This document shows, one piece after another, positions 7,429 through 14,814 of a DNA stretch of 64,000 nucleotides (the first letter of the stretch is position 1; the number at the start of each line of letters is the position of its first letter). Made by a program: the position numbers and the translations under genes. The DNA is from Winogradskyella luteola (GTDB lineage Bacteria > Bacteroidota > Bacteroidia > Flavobacteriales > Flavobacteriaceae). The stretch lies in NCBI RefSeq assembly GCF_019203985.1, contig NZ_JAGSPD010000002.1, positions 340,981-404,980 on the forward strand, in the 5' to 3' direction. A model generated the notes under the pieces. The model was not told where the DNA came from. It ran no database searches and saw only the letters and a list, made by a program, of their open reading frames with translations.

Positions 7429-9429
7429 TTAATAGTTCAGTAATTCCCTTAAAGCGTCTTCAAACTTTCCTTTAGCTAAATACTGATCTTCTAATTGTCC
7501 AATAAACGGAATAGGTGTTTCCATACTCGCCACACGTTTTACTGGCGCATCCAAATATTCAAAACAATCTTCCATAAGCATAGCTGAAATATCACTTGCT
7601 ATGCCTCCAAATAAAGAATCTTCTTGTAAAATGATAGCTTTACCTGTTTTCTTAACTGAATTATAAATAGCATCCTTATCTAAAGGTTGTAGAGTACGTA
7701 AATCTATTAAGTCAGCAGATATGTCTGCATTATTCTCTATGGTCTCTAAGGCCCAATGAACTCCAGCTCCATAGGTTATGATTGTTACGCTTTCACCTTC
7801 TTTTAAAAGTGCAGCTATACCAAAAGGTAAGGTGTAATAATCTGTTGGCACCTCTTGCCTAATGCTTCTGTATAAAGCTTTATGCTCAAAGAACAGTACA
7901 GGATTAGGGTCATTGACAGCAGTTGCCAGTAAACCTTTGGCATCATACGGGAACGCTGGGTATACTACTTTTAAGCCCGGTGTTTTGGTAAACCAAGCTT
8001 CATTGGTTTGTGAATGAAAAGGACCAGCTGCAACACCTGCCCCACATGGCATTCTCACAACCACATCCGCATGTTGTTCCCAACGATAATAAGACTTAGC
8101 TAAGTAATTGACTATAGGATTAAAACCAGAGCTAACAAAATCTGCAAATTGCATTTCTACAACAGCTTTCATACCTGCTATAGACAAGCCCATACCAGCT
8201 TCGACAATTGCAGATTCACAAATTGGTGTATTACGTACTCTGTCTCTGCCAAATTGTTCTACAAAACCTTCTGTGATTTTAAAGACACCACCATACTCAG
8301 CAATATCCTGTCCCATAATTACCAAGTCTTTGTGCCTTTCCATAGACTGTTTTAATCCTTCAGAAATTGCATCAATCAATCGTAATTCTTTTGTTTCTGA
8401 GCTTGGATGTATTTCTTGATAGTCAAATGGTTTGTAAACATCATTTAATTCCGTAGTCGGATTAGGTGTGATATCATCTTCAGCATAAGCGGATTCCAAA
8501 GACGAGTCAATTTCTGCCTTGATTTCTGCAACATATTTTTCATCAACTTCAGCAGATAATATCTTTTTGCTGAACAGATAACTTCTAAAGTTTTCGATTG
8601 GGTCTTTGGCTTCCCATTCTTCCATTAAAGCTTTAGGAATATATTTAGTACCACTAGCTTCTTCATGCCCGCGACGCCTAAAGGTTTTAAACTCAATTAA
8701 AATTGGTCTAGGTCGCTTTCTCACGCTTTCTACTAATTTTTTAACTTTAGAATAGGTCTCTATAATATCGTTTCCATCTAAAATAAAAGATTCTATACCA
8801 TAGCCTTTTCCCCTATCCGCCAAATGCTTGCAATTATACTGCTCGCTTGTTGGCGTGGATAGACCGTAACCATTATTCTCAATACAGAAAATTACTGGCA
8901 ATTGCCATACAGAGGCAACATTTAAGGCTTCATGAAAATCGCCCTCGCTCGTTCCCCCTTCACCTGTAAAAACAGCAGTCACCTGTCCATTTTTCTTCAA
9001 TAAATTAGCTAAAGCAATACCATCTGCTACACCAAGCTGTGGGCCCAAGTGTGAAATCATACCTACAATATTATACTCTTGTGTACCAAAGTGAAATGAA
9101 CGATCTCTACCTTTAGTAAAACCACTAGCTTTTCCTTGCCATTGACAAAACAAACGATGTAAAGGAATTTCTCGCGTAGTAAAAACCCCTAAATTTCTAT
9201 GCATCGGCAGAATGTACTCGCTAGGTTTTAGTGCCATAGTAACACCAACAGAAATCGCTTCTTGGCCAATACCAGAAAACCATTTGGATATTTTCCCCTG
9301 GCGTAATAAAATGAGCATCTTCTCTTCAATGAGTCGAGGCTTCAACATGTTATAGTACAACTTTAAAAGTGTCTTATCGTTGAGATCTTTCTTATCGTAA
9401 TCGATATTGCTTTTGGTTATGGTAGGCAT
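7429..9429 (-). CDS. 2-oxo acid dehydrogenase E1, fused alpha and beta subunits
   Basis: Thiamine diphosphate-dependent E1 component of a 2-oxo acid dehydrogenase complex (branched-chain 2-oxoisovalerate or pyruvate type), which decarboxylates the oxo acid and acylates lipoyl-E2. Residues about 1-330 form the alpha part, with the ThDP motif starting GEGGTSEGDFHEAL and ending NNGYG. Residues about 345-666 form the beta part, with IMGQDIAEYGG, FADF and the transketolase C-domain. The two subunits are separate proteins in many bacteria but fused (about 660 residues) in many Bacteroidota. No E2 or E3 gene is adjacent. Substrate cannot be settled from the sequence. A TACATTTG box lies 22 bases upstream of the start. 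Confidence 0.92.
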   Translation of the reverse strand: MPTITKSNIDYDKKDLNDKTLLKLYYNMLKPRLIEEKMLILLRQGKISKWFSGIGQEAISVGVTMALKPSEYILPMHRNLGVFTTREIPLHRLFCQWQGKASGFTKGRDRSFHFGTQEYNIVGMISHLGPQLGVADGIALANLLKKNGQVTAVFTGEGGTSEGDFHEALNVASVWQLPVIFCIENNGYGLSTPTSEQYNCKHLADRGKGYGIESFILDGNDIIETYSKVKKLVESVRKRPRPILIEFKTFRRRGHEEASGTKYIPKALMEEWEAKDPIENFRSYLFSKKILSAEVDEKYVAEIKAEIDSSLESAYAEDDITPNPTTELNDVYKPFDYQEIHPSSETKELRLIDAISEGLKQSMERHKDLVIMGQDIAEYGGVFKITEGFVEQFGRDRVRNTPICESAIVEAGMGLSIAGMKAVVEMQFADFVSSGFNPIVNYLAKSYYRWEQHADVVVRMPCGAGVAAGPFHSQTNEAWFTKTPGLKVVYPAFPYDAKGLLATAVNDPNPVLFFEHKALYRSIRQEVPTDYYTLPFGIAALLKEGESVTIITYGAGVHWALETIENNADISADLIDLRTLQPLDKDAIYNSVKKTGKAIILQEDSLFGGIASDISAMLMEDCFEYLDAPVKRVASMETPIPFIGQLEDQYLAKGKFEDALRELLNY

Positions 9430-9451
9430 AAGTTCTTATTAAGTAATACTT

Positions 9452-9459
9452 CAAATGTA
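9452..9459 (-). promoter_or_regulatory. candidate -7 box of the E1 gene
   Basis: TACATTTG on the minus strand fits TAnnTTTG and lies 22 bases before the ATG at 9429. Confidence 0.5.
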
Positions 9460-9538
9460 AATAAAAATGTATCAAAATTGCAGTGTTTGCGGTCAAGTTA
9501 TCAAAAATTACTATCCAATTTTTTAACACTATTTTCGT

Positions 9539-9546
9539 TACTTTTG
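9539..9546 (+). promoter_or_regulatory. candidate -7 box of the oxygenase operon
   Basis: TACTTTTG fits TAnnTTTG and lies 31 bases before the ATG at 9578. No clear -33 TTG is present. It would drive the five-gene rightward run ending at 13665. Confidence 0.5.
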
Positions 9547-9577
9547 TATATTGATTAAAATTTAAACGAAAACTCCA

Positions 9578-10528
9578 ATGGATAGAATACCTAGTGTAGA
9601 TTTAAAGGATTTCCTTTCAGATGACCCAAATAGAAAACAAAAATTCATCAATGAAATAGGCAAAGCATACCAAGATATTGGTTTTGTTGCATTAAAAGGG
9701 CATTTTTTAGATGATGAATTGGTAGATAAATTATATGGTGAGGTTAAGAATTTTTTCAATTTACCTTTAGAGATTAAAGAAAGTTATGAAATTCCTGGCA
9801 TAGGTGGTCAGCGTGGTTATGTATCTTTTGGTAAAGAAAGTGCCAAAGGAAAAAAAGAAGGAGATTTAAAAGAGTTTTGGCATTTTGGTCAGTATGTAGA
9901 AGATGATGAAGAACGCAGAAAAGAATATCCAGAAAATGTTGAAGTTAATGAGCTTCCCGAATTTAATAAGGTGGGAAAGCAAACCTACCAGATGTTAGAA
10001 AAAACAGCTAAATATGTTTTGCGGGCTCTAGCACTTCATTTAGATTTAGAAGAAACCTATTTTGATAATTATATCCATAATGGAAATTCAATTTTAAGAC
10101 CTATCCATTATCCGCCTATTACCCAAGAACCTAAAAATGCTGTTAGAGCAGCTGCACATGGTGATATTAATTTAATTACACTTTTAATGGGAGCTCAAGG
10201 TCGTGGCTTGCAAGTACAGCGGCACGATGGTGAATGGTTAGATGCTATTGCAGAACCAGACGAACTTATGATTAACGTTGGTGATATGCTATCGCGACAT
10301 ACCAATAACAAATTAAAATCTACAATACACCGTGTTGTAAATCCGCCTCGTGAGCTTTGGGGAACATCGCGCTACTCTATTCCGTTTTTTATGCACCCAA
10401 TAAGTGAAATGAAATTAGATGTTTTGGAGAGTTGTATGGATAAGGATAATCCAAAACAGTTTGAAGACATCACTGCAGGAGAATTTTTAAATCAACGTCT
10501 TATTGAACTGGGACTTATTAAGAAGTAG
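9578..10528 (+). CDS. 2-oxoglutarate/Fe(II) oxygenase, isopenicillin N synthase-like
   Basis: Non-haem iron dioxygenase of the IPNS/flavanone hydroxylase type. The N-terminal DIOX_N region includes IPSVDLKDFL and GFVALKGH. The 2OG-FeII_Oxy domain has the metal ligands His and Asp in AHGDINLIT (about 194-196), the distal His in STIHRVV (about 250), and Arg with Ser in SRYSIPFF (about 264) for the 2-oxoglutarate carboxylate. The 316-residue length is normal. The family hydroxylates or desaturates small molecules, but the substrate is unknown. A 73-base gap separates it from the SUI1 gene, so the downstream genes may be co-transcribed. Confidence 0.88.
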   Translation: MDRIPSVDLKDFLSDDPNRKQKFINEIGKAYQDIGFVALKGHFLDDELVDKLYGEVKNFFNLPLEIKESYEIPGIGGQRGYVSFGKESAKGKKEGDLKEFWHFGQYVEDDEERRKEYPENVEVNELPEFNKVGKQTYQMLEKTAKYVLRALALHLDLEETYFDNYIHNGNSILRPIHYPPITQEPKNAVRAAAHGDINLITLLMGAQGRGLQVQRHDGEWLDAIAEPDELMINVGDMLSRHTNNKLKSTIHRVVNPPRELWGTSRYSIPFFMHPISEMKLDVLESCMDKDNPKQFEDITAGEFLNQRLIELGLIKK

Positions 10529-10601
10529 TTAGTCTCTGTCTCAGTTTTAAGCCTTTTAATGGCAAACTGCGACTGCGAACTGCAATTGAAAATTAAAAAC
10601 A

Positions 10602-10934
10602 ATGGATTTACAAGACCAGTTAAAGAATTTATTTCCAGATCATGTATCAGATGAATCTACAAATGATTCACAAAAAGTTAAAAATGGCATTTGGCTTCAA
10701 GATGAACCCATTGTTTGTAAATACGAAAAACGAAAAGGAAAGCCCATAACCATTCTAGAAGGTTACAATGGTGCAACAGAAGACTTTAAAAAATTAGCAA
10801 AAGAGTTAAAGACCAAACTTAGTGTTGGAGGTAGTTTTAAAGACGATAAGATTATTATTCAAGGGGATTACCGTGATAAAATTATGGAAATGCTAAAAGA
10901 AAAAGGATTCAATGTAAAACGTGTTGGTGGTTAA
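10602..10934 (+). CDS. SUI1/eIF1-like translation factor (YciH family)
   Basis: Small factor (110 residues) homologous to eukaryotic eIF1 and E. coli YciH, which influences start-codon fidelity on the small ribosomal subunit. The C-terminal SUI1 domain (about 40-110) shows RKGKPITILEGYNG, LAKELKTKLSVGGSFKDD and IIQGDYRDKIMEML, all characteristic. The DUF1835 gene follows after only 3 bases, indicating co-transcription. Its role in bacteria is accessory, and it is found patchily. Confidence 0.92.
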   Translation: MDLQDQLKNLFPDHVSDESTNDSQKVKNGIWLQDEPIVCKYEKRKGKPITILEGYNGATEDFKKLAKELKTKLSVGGSFKDDKIIIQGDYRDKIMEMLKEKGFNVKRVGG

Positions 10935-10937
10935 TTT

Positions 10938-11879
10938 ATGACAAAACAAATTCTTCATATTACCAATGGCAATGCTTTAACCGATTATTTAAGAGAGTTA
11001 GATTTTACGGAAGATATACTGACTTGGCAAGAAATGCTTTGCGAAGGGCCAACGATTCCTGCCATAGCATCAGACAAATTTTTTGAAATACGACGGAAGT
11101 TTCTCAAAGAATATTATAATATTGAAGTTAACAGCGAAGAACTTAAAAGTGAATTATCAAAACTAGATGAAGCTGAAAAATATTCAGAAATTCACCTTTG
11201 GTTTGAGTACGATTTGTTTTGCCACATCAATCTTATAGGTATCATCAATCTTTTACATCAGAAAAATATCAGCAAACCACTTTATTTGATTTGTAGTGGC
11301 CGTGTTGAAGGAGAGAAAAACTTAAAAGGACTCTGTGAATTGTCCTCCGAGCAACTCATGGAACATTACCATGAAAGAACTTTGCTAACTAAGGACGATA
11401 AGGAATTGGCTACAACGCTTTGGAGAACATATTGCGGTAAAGATCATAATATTCTTAAGCCTTACATTGTTACTGAGTCTAACTTTAAGTACATGAGCAA
11501 CTGTCTTAAAGCGCATCTAAAACGCTTTCCGCATCAAAAAAGTGGACTTAGTGTATTAGAAGACAATATTTTAAGATTGGTTAGAGATCATCAAATAAAA
11601 TCTATACACCACCTTTTAGGTTACAGTCTCAATTATCAAGGATATTATGGTTTTGGCGATACGCAATTGCGACGAATCATTGATAAATTATCCATATTCT
11701 TAGATAAAACCGAAACAGGTATTAAGCTCAACAGAAAAGGTCATGAAGCGCTTTTAAGGCAATATAATTTTGCTTCAGAAATAAAAAATAATATGGTCTA
11801 TGGAGGTGTTGACCGCTTGGGCTTTCAATTTAGCATAGATCAAAATAAACTTGTAAAGACCGTATTACATGTCAATTAA
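10938..11879 (+). CDS. DUF1835-family protein
   Basis: Cytoplasmic protein of 313 residues. The N-terminal half (about 1-130) resembles DUF1835: LHITNGNALTDYLRE, a predicted nucleotide-like loop, then WQEMLCEGP and WFEYDLFCHINLIGII. The C-terminal half is helical and resembles the DUF3658-type region that accompanies it. The function of the family is not established. It starts 3 bases after the SUI1 gene and overlaps the phosphorylase gene by 11 bases, so the three are translationally linked. Confidence 0.8.
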   Translation: MTKQILHITNGNALTDYLRELDFTEDILTWQEMLCEGPTIPAIASDKFFEIRRKFLKEYYNIEVNSEELKSELSKLDEAEKYSEIHLWFEYDLFCHINLIGIINLLHQKNISKPLYLICSGRVEGEKNLKGLCELSSEQLMEHYHERTLLTKDDKELATTLWRTYCGKDHNILKPYIVTESNFKYMSNCLKAHLKRFPHQKSGLSVLEDNILRLVRDHQIKSIHHLLGYSLNYQGYYGFGDTQLRRIIDKLSIFLDKTETGIKLNRKGHEALLRQYNFASEIKNNMVYGGVDRLGFQFSIDQNKLVKTVLHVN

Positions 11880-12741
11880 AAATTCAGAGTTAATATTGAA
11901 TCCAGATGGTAGTGTTTATCATTTAAATTTAAAACCAGAGGACATTTCTGATACCATAATTTTCGTAGGAGATCAAGATCGTGTAGAGAAAATAACGAAG
12001 CATTTTGACAGCGTTGAGTTTAGTACTCAAAAGCGTGAATTTAAAACCCAAACCGGTTATTACAAAGACCGAAGAATTACAGTGCTTTCTACAGGAATTG
12101 GACCAGACAATATTGATATTGTTCTTAATGAACTCGATGCACTCGTTAATATTGATTTAAAAACACGCCGACCAAAAACAGAGCTAACAAGCCTTAATAT
12201 TATTAGAATAGGAACCTCTGGATCCTTACAAGCAGACATTCCTGTAGATGCTTTTTTAGCAAGTACACATGGGCTTGATGTAAATGGTATGTTGCATTTT
12301 TATCAGATTGATGGTATAAGTAACCCTGAGATTGAAGATGAGTTTATTAGACATACTCGTTGGGATGAGAATAAAGCACGACCAATAATTATCAACAACA
12401 GTAAGTACTTAGAAAAGTATTTTGAAAGCGATAAGATATTTAAAGGTATGACGGGAACAGCTGGTGGGTTTTACGGCCCACAAGGTCGAGTATTACGACT
12501 TCCTCTTCACGACGCTGGTTTAAACGCTAAGCTAGATTCTTTTAGTTATAGAGGTTTTAGAATTACAAATTTTGAAATGGAAACCTCAGTTATTTATGGT
12601 CTTTCAAAATTACTGGGTCATGAAGCTTTGTCTCTAAATGCCATTATTGCCAATAGAGCTACAGGCGATTTTAGTAAAGATCCAAAGAAAACAGTAGAGA
12701 AACTTATAGTATATGCTTTAGAACGTATTGTTAATATTTAG
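11869..12741 (+). CDS. nucleoside phosphorylase (PNP/UDP-like)
   Basis: Member of the NP-I superfamily that splits nucleosides with phosphate to free base and (deoxy)ribose-1-phosphate in salvage. Characteristic stretches are IIFVGDQDRVEKI (phosphate loop, about 30-42), STGIGPDNIDIVLNEL (about 84-99), IRIGTSGSLQ, and NFEMETSVIYGL, which contains the ribose-contacting Met-Glu. The 290-residue length is somewhat longer than E. coli Udp (253). Uridine phosphorylase is the closest type I can name, but base preference is not visible. It overlaps the preceding gene. Confidence 0.87.
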   Translation: MSIKNSELILNPDGSVYHLNLKPEDISDTIIFVGDQDRVEKITKHFDSVEFSTQKREFKTQTGYYKDRRITVLSTGIGPDNIDIVLNELDALVNIDLKTRRPKTELTSLNIIRIGTSGSLQADIPVDAFLASTHGLDVNGMLHFYQIDGISNPEIEDEFIRHTRWDENKARPIIINNSKYLEKYFESDKIFKGMTGTAGGFYGPQGRVLRLPLHDAGLNAKLDSFSYRGFRITNFEMETSVIYGLSKLLGHEALSLNAIIANRATGDFSKDPKKTVEKLIVYALERIVNI

Positions 12742-12747
12742 AATATA

Positions 12748-12810
12748 ATGCTAAGCTCAAGAAGCGAAATAAATACTGAAACAAGTTCAGTACAAGCAAA
12801 TTCAGCATAA
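12748..12810 (+). other. 20-codon leader-like ORF or decayed REP remnant
   Basis: ATG to TAA codes for 20 residues, and its stop abuts the ATG of the next gene (TAAATG). The DNA contains AAACAAGTTCAG and AAATTCAGCAT, which look like pieces of flavobacterial REP-type palindromes. The coding potential may therefore be an accident of a decayed repeat. If it is translated, it could couple to the next gene. Confidence 0.25.
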
Positions 12811-13665
12811 ATGAAAAAAGTAAATATAGGTGGTGTACCAGAGCATTTTAATTTGGCTTGGTATTTAACCCTTAAAAATGGTGAATATAAAGCCGAAGAT
12901 ATAAATCTACGTTGGCATGACTACTATGGTGGTACCGGAGAAATGTGTAAAGGTTTACGCTCTGGAGACATAGATATGGCAGTAATTCTTACTGAAGGTA
13001 TCGTTAAGGATATAATAGCTGGCAACCCCTCAAAAATAGTTCAAACTTTTGTCGAGACTCCTTTGATATGGGGAATCCATGTTGCTAAAGATTCAAAATT
13101 TAAAACTATTGAAGACATTAAAGGGACTAGAGCAGCGATAAGTCGTTATGGTTCTGGCTCACATTTAATGGCGTACATCAATGCAAAAAATCATGATTGG
13201 AATTTAGAAAAAGATCTCAACTTTGAGGTTATTAAAAATCTTGATGGTGCCGTAAAAGGTCTTACAGATGGTGATGCAGACTATTTTATGTGGGAGAAAT
13301 TCACTACAAAACCTTTAGTTGATGATGGTACCTTTAGAAGAATAGATAATTGCCCTTCACCATGGCCTTGCTTTGTTATTGCAGTGCGAGAAGAGTTCAT
13401 TGAGAACAATAACAATGATTTAATAACTATTCTACAAATTATCAACCAAACAACTACAGAATTTAAATCCATACCAAGTATTGACAGAACAATTGCAAAT
13501 CGCTACGAACAAGAATTAGAAGATGTACAGGAGTGGCTTTCACTCACAGAATGGTCACAAGATATAATTGATAAAAAGACAATTGAAAATGTGCAAAAAC
13601 AACTTTTTGACTTAAATATCATTCCAAAAAAAATTAGTTATAAAGACTTAACTCACATCCTTTAG
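12811..13665 (+). CDS. cytoplasmic type-2 periplasmic-binding-fold protein (Ca3427-like)
   Basis: 284-residue protein with the bilobed fold of NMT1/TauA-type substrate-binding proteins: VNIGGVPEHFNLAWYLTLKNG, INLRWHDYYGGTGEM, DIDMAVILTEGIV, and IKGTRAAISRYGSGSHLMA with a linker. It resembles the Ca3427 group, named after a Candida protein. There is no signal peptide or lipobox at the N-terminus, and no ABC permease or ATPase is adjacent. It may therefore be an intracellular ligand-binding protein or an enzyme in thiamine/pyrimidine-like metabolism rather than a transporter part. Ligand unknown. Confidence 0.8.
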   Translation: MKKVNIGGVPEHFNLAWYLTLKNGEYKAEDINLRWHDYYGGTGEMCKGLRSGDIDMAVILTEGIVKDIIAGNPSKIVQTFVETPLIWGIHVAKDSKFKTIEDIKGTRAAISRYGSGSHLMAYINAKNHDWNLEKDLNFEVIKNLDGAVKGLTDGDADYFMWEKFTTKPLVDDGTFRRIDNCPSPWPCFVIAVREEFIENNNNDLITILQIINQTTTEFKSIPSIDRTIANRYEQELEDVQEWLSLTEWSQDIIDKKTIENVQKQLFDLNIIPKKISYKDLTHIL

Positions 13666-13852
13666 TCAAGAAATCGATTGGTAAAACAGTCATTAATTAA
13701 CATTTTAAATGTGATTTTCTCATTTTTTTTTAGGGTACAAAAAACGCCAAAGTACCAGTAAATATTGATAAAGCGTGTTAATTCTTCTTAAAACATTTAA
13801 AGTTAAATCTTACAGTTTATGTTTATAACTTTCACTATTTCAAATTTTTAGT

Positions 13853-13860
13853 TACATTTG
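13853..13860 (+). promoter_or_regulatory. candidate -7 box of the small membrane protein gene
   Basis: TACATTTG fits TAnnTTTG and lies 46 bases before the ATG at 13907, leaving a leader of about 40 bases. Confidence 0.45.
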
Positions 13861-13906
13861 TTTTAACCAAGTCTTAGCTATTAACAACACTATTAAGAAC
13901 AAATTT

Positions 13907-14101
13907 ATGATTATAACCATTACCTTGATTTTGTCTTTTTTGGTCTGTGTTAACTTTTTATTGCTAATTTTTAGTTGCAATAAAACTCCTAAAAAAGCTG
14001 AGAATAAAAAACCAACTGTGATACGCAATCAAAAACCTACGACAACTACTTTAGCTGCCACTCGATTACGGACACGCCAACTTGCTGCAACAGGGAGTTA
14101 G
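13907..14101 (+). CDS. small single-span membrane protein
   Basis: 64-residue product with one hydrophobic helix (about 2-24: ITLILSFLVCVNFLLLIF) followed by SCNKTPKK and a basic, Thr-rich tail ending LAATGS. The Cys after the helix could be a lipidation site, but the sequence looks more like an N-in anchored peptide. I recall similar short proteins with a LAPTGS-type end next to ung in other flavobacteria, but cannot verify that here. The last 56 bases overlap the 3' end of ung on the other strand. Function unknown. Confidence 0.6.
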   Translation: MIITITLILSFLVCVNFLLLIFSCNKTPKKAENKKPTVIRNQKPTTTTLAATRLRTRQLAATGS

Positions 14102-14720
14102 TTTTACTAAAATGTTTATTGCCAAACCAGTAACCTCTATTTGCACTCAGCGGAGATGGATGACCTGTTTCTAAAATAGAATGAATAGCCGTGTTTATAA
14201 GTTTCTTTTTCTTTTTGGCAAATCCACCCCAAAGTAAAAACACTACGTTTTGTTTTTTTTGACTAATAATTTGAATGACAGCATCGGTAAATTGCTCCCA
14301 GCCCTTGTTTTGATGACTACCAGCTTGATGGGCTCTCACAGTTAATGTAGCATTTAATAACAGTACACCTTGATCTGCCCATGGTATTAGATTTCCACTT
14401 TTAGGATAAGGAAAACCTAAATCTTGCTCAAGCTCTTTAAAAATATTAATAAGTGAAGGTGGATGAGCTATACCATCACTAACAGAGAAGCATAATCCAT
14501 TTGCCTGACCCATTCCGTGATATGGATCTTGACCTATGATGACGACTTTAACATCATCAAAAGAACAATGATTAAAAGCATTAAAAATATCAGATCCTTT
14601 TGGAAAGCACTTATGTGTTGTGTATTCCATTTTTACAAATTCAACTAAATCCTTAAAATAAGGCTTGTCGAATTCAGCCTGAAGGTAAGGTTTCCAACTC
14701 TGATGTATGTCTACATTCAT
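14046..14720 (-). CDS. ung: uracil-DNA glycosylase, family 1
   Basis: Base-excision repair enzyme that removes uracil from DNA arising by cytosine deamination or dUMP incorporation. Both catalytic motifs are intact: the water-activating loop GQDPYH (63-68, catalytic Asp65) and the Leu-intercalation loop HPSPLS (His187). The 224-residue length is typical. A TATTTTTG box at 14737-14744 serves as its promoter, back to back with that of mutS2, so two repair-related genes are divergently transcribed from the same 94-base region. Confidence 0.97.
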   Translation of the reverse strand: MNVDIHQSWKPYLQAEFDKPYFKDLVEFVKMEYTTHKCFPKGSDIFNAFNHCSFDDVKVVIIGQDPYHGMGQANGLCFSVSDGIAHPPSLINIFKELEQDLGFPYPKSGNLIPWADQGVLLLNATLTVRAHQAGSHQNKGWEQFTDAVIQIISQKKQNVVFLLWGGFAKKKKKLINTAIHSILETGHPSPLSANRGYWFGNKHFSKTNSLLQQVGVSVIEWQLK

Positions 14721-14736
14721 ACCATAGATTTTACAT

Positions 14737-14744
14737 CAAAAATA
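14737..14744 (-). promoter_or_regulatory. candidate -7 box of ung
   Basis: TATTTTTG on the minus strand, 16 bases before the ung ATG. Confidence 0.5.
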
Positions 14745-14758
14745 AGGATTTATTGTCG

Positions 14759-14790
14759 TTGGTCATATCATATTATTTAACCTAAATTTG
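14759..14790 (+). promoter_or_regulatory. candidate -33/-7 promoter of mutS2
   Basis: TTG at 14759-14761, a 21-base spacer and TAAATTTG at 14783-14790 match the Bacteroidota consensus. The ATG follows 24 bases downstream at 14815. Confidence 0.65.
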
Positions 14791-14814
14791 CAACTTTAGA
14801 AGTTATAACATTCC

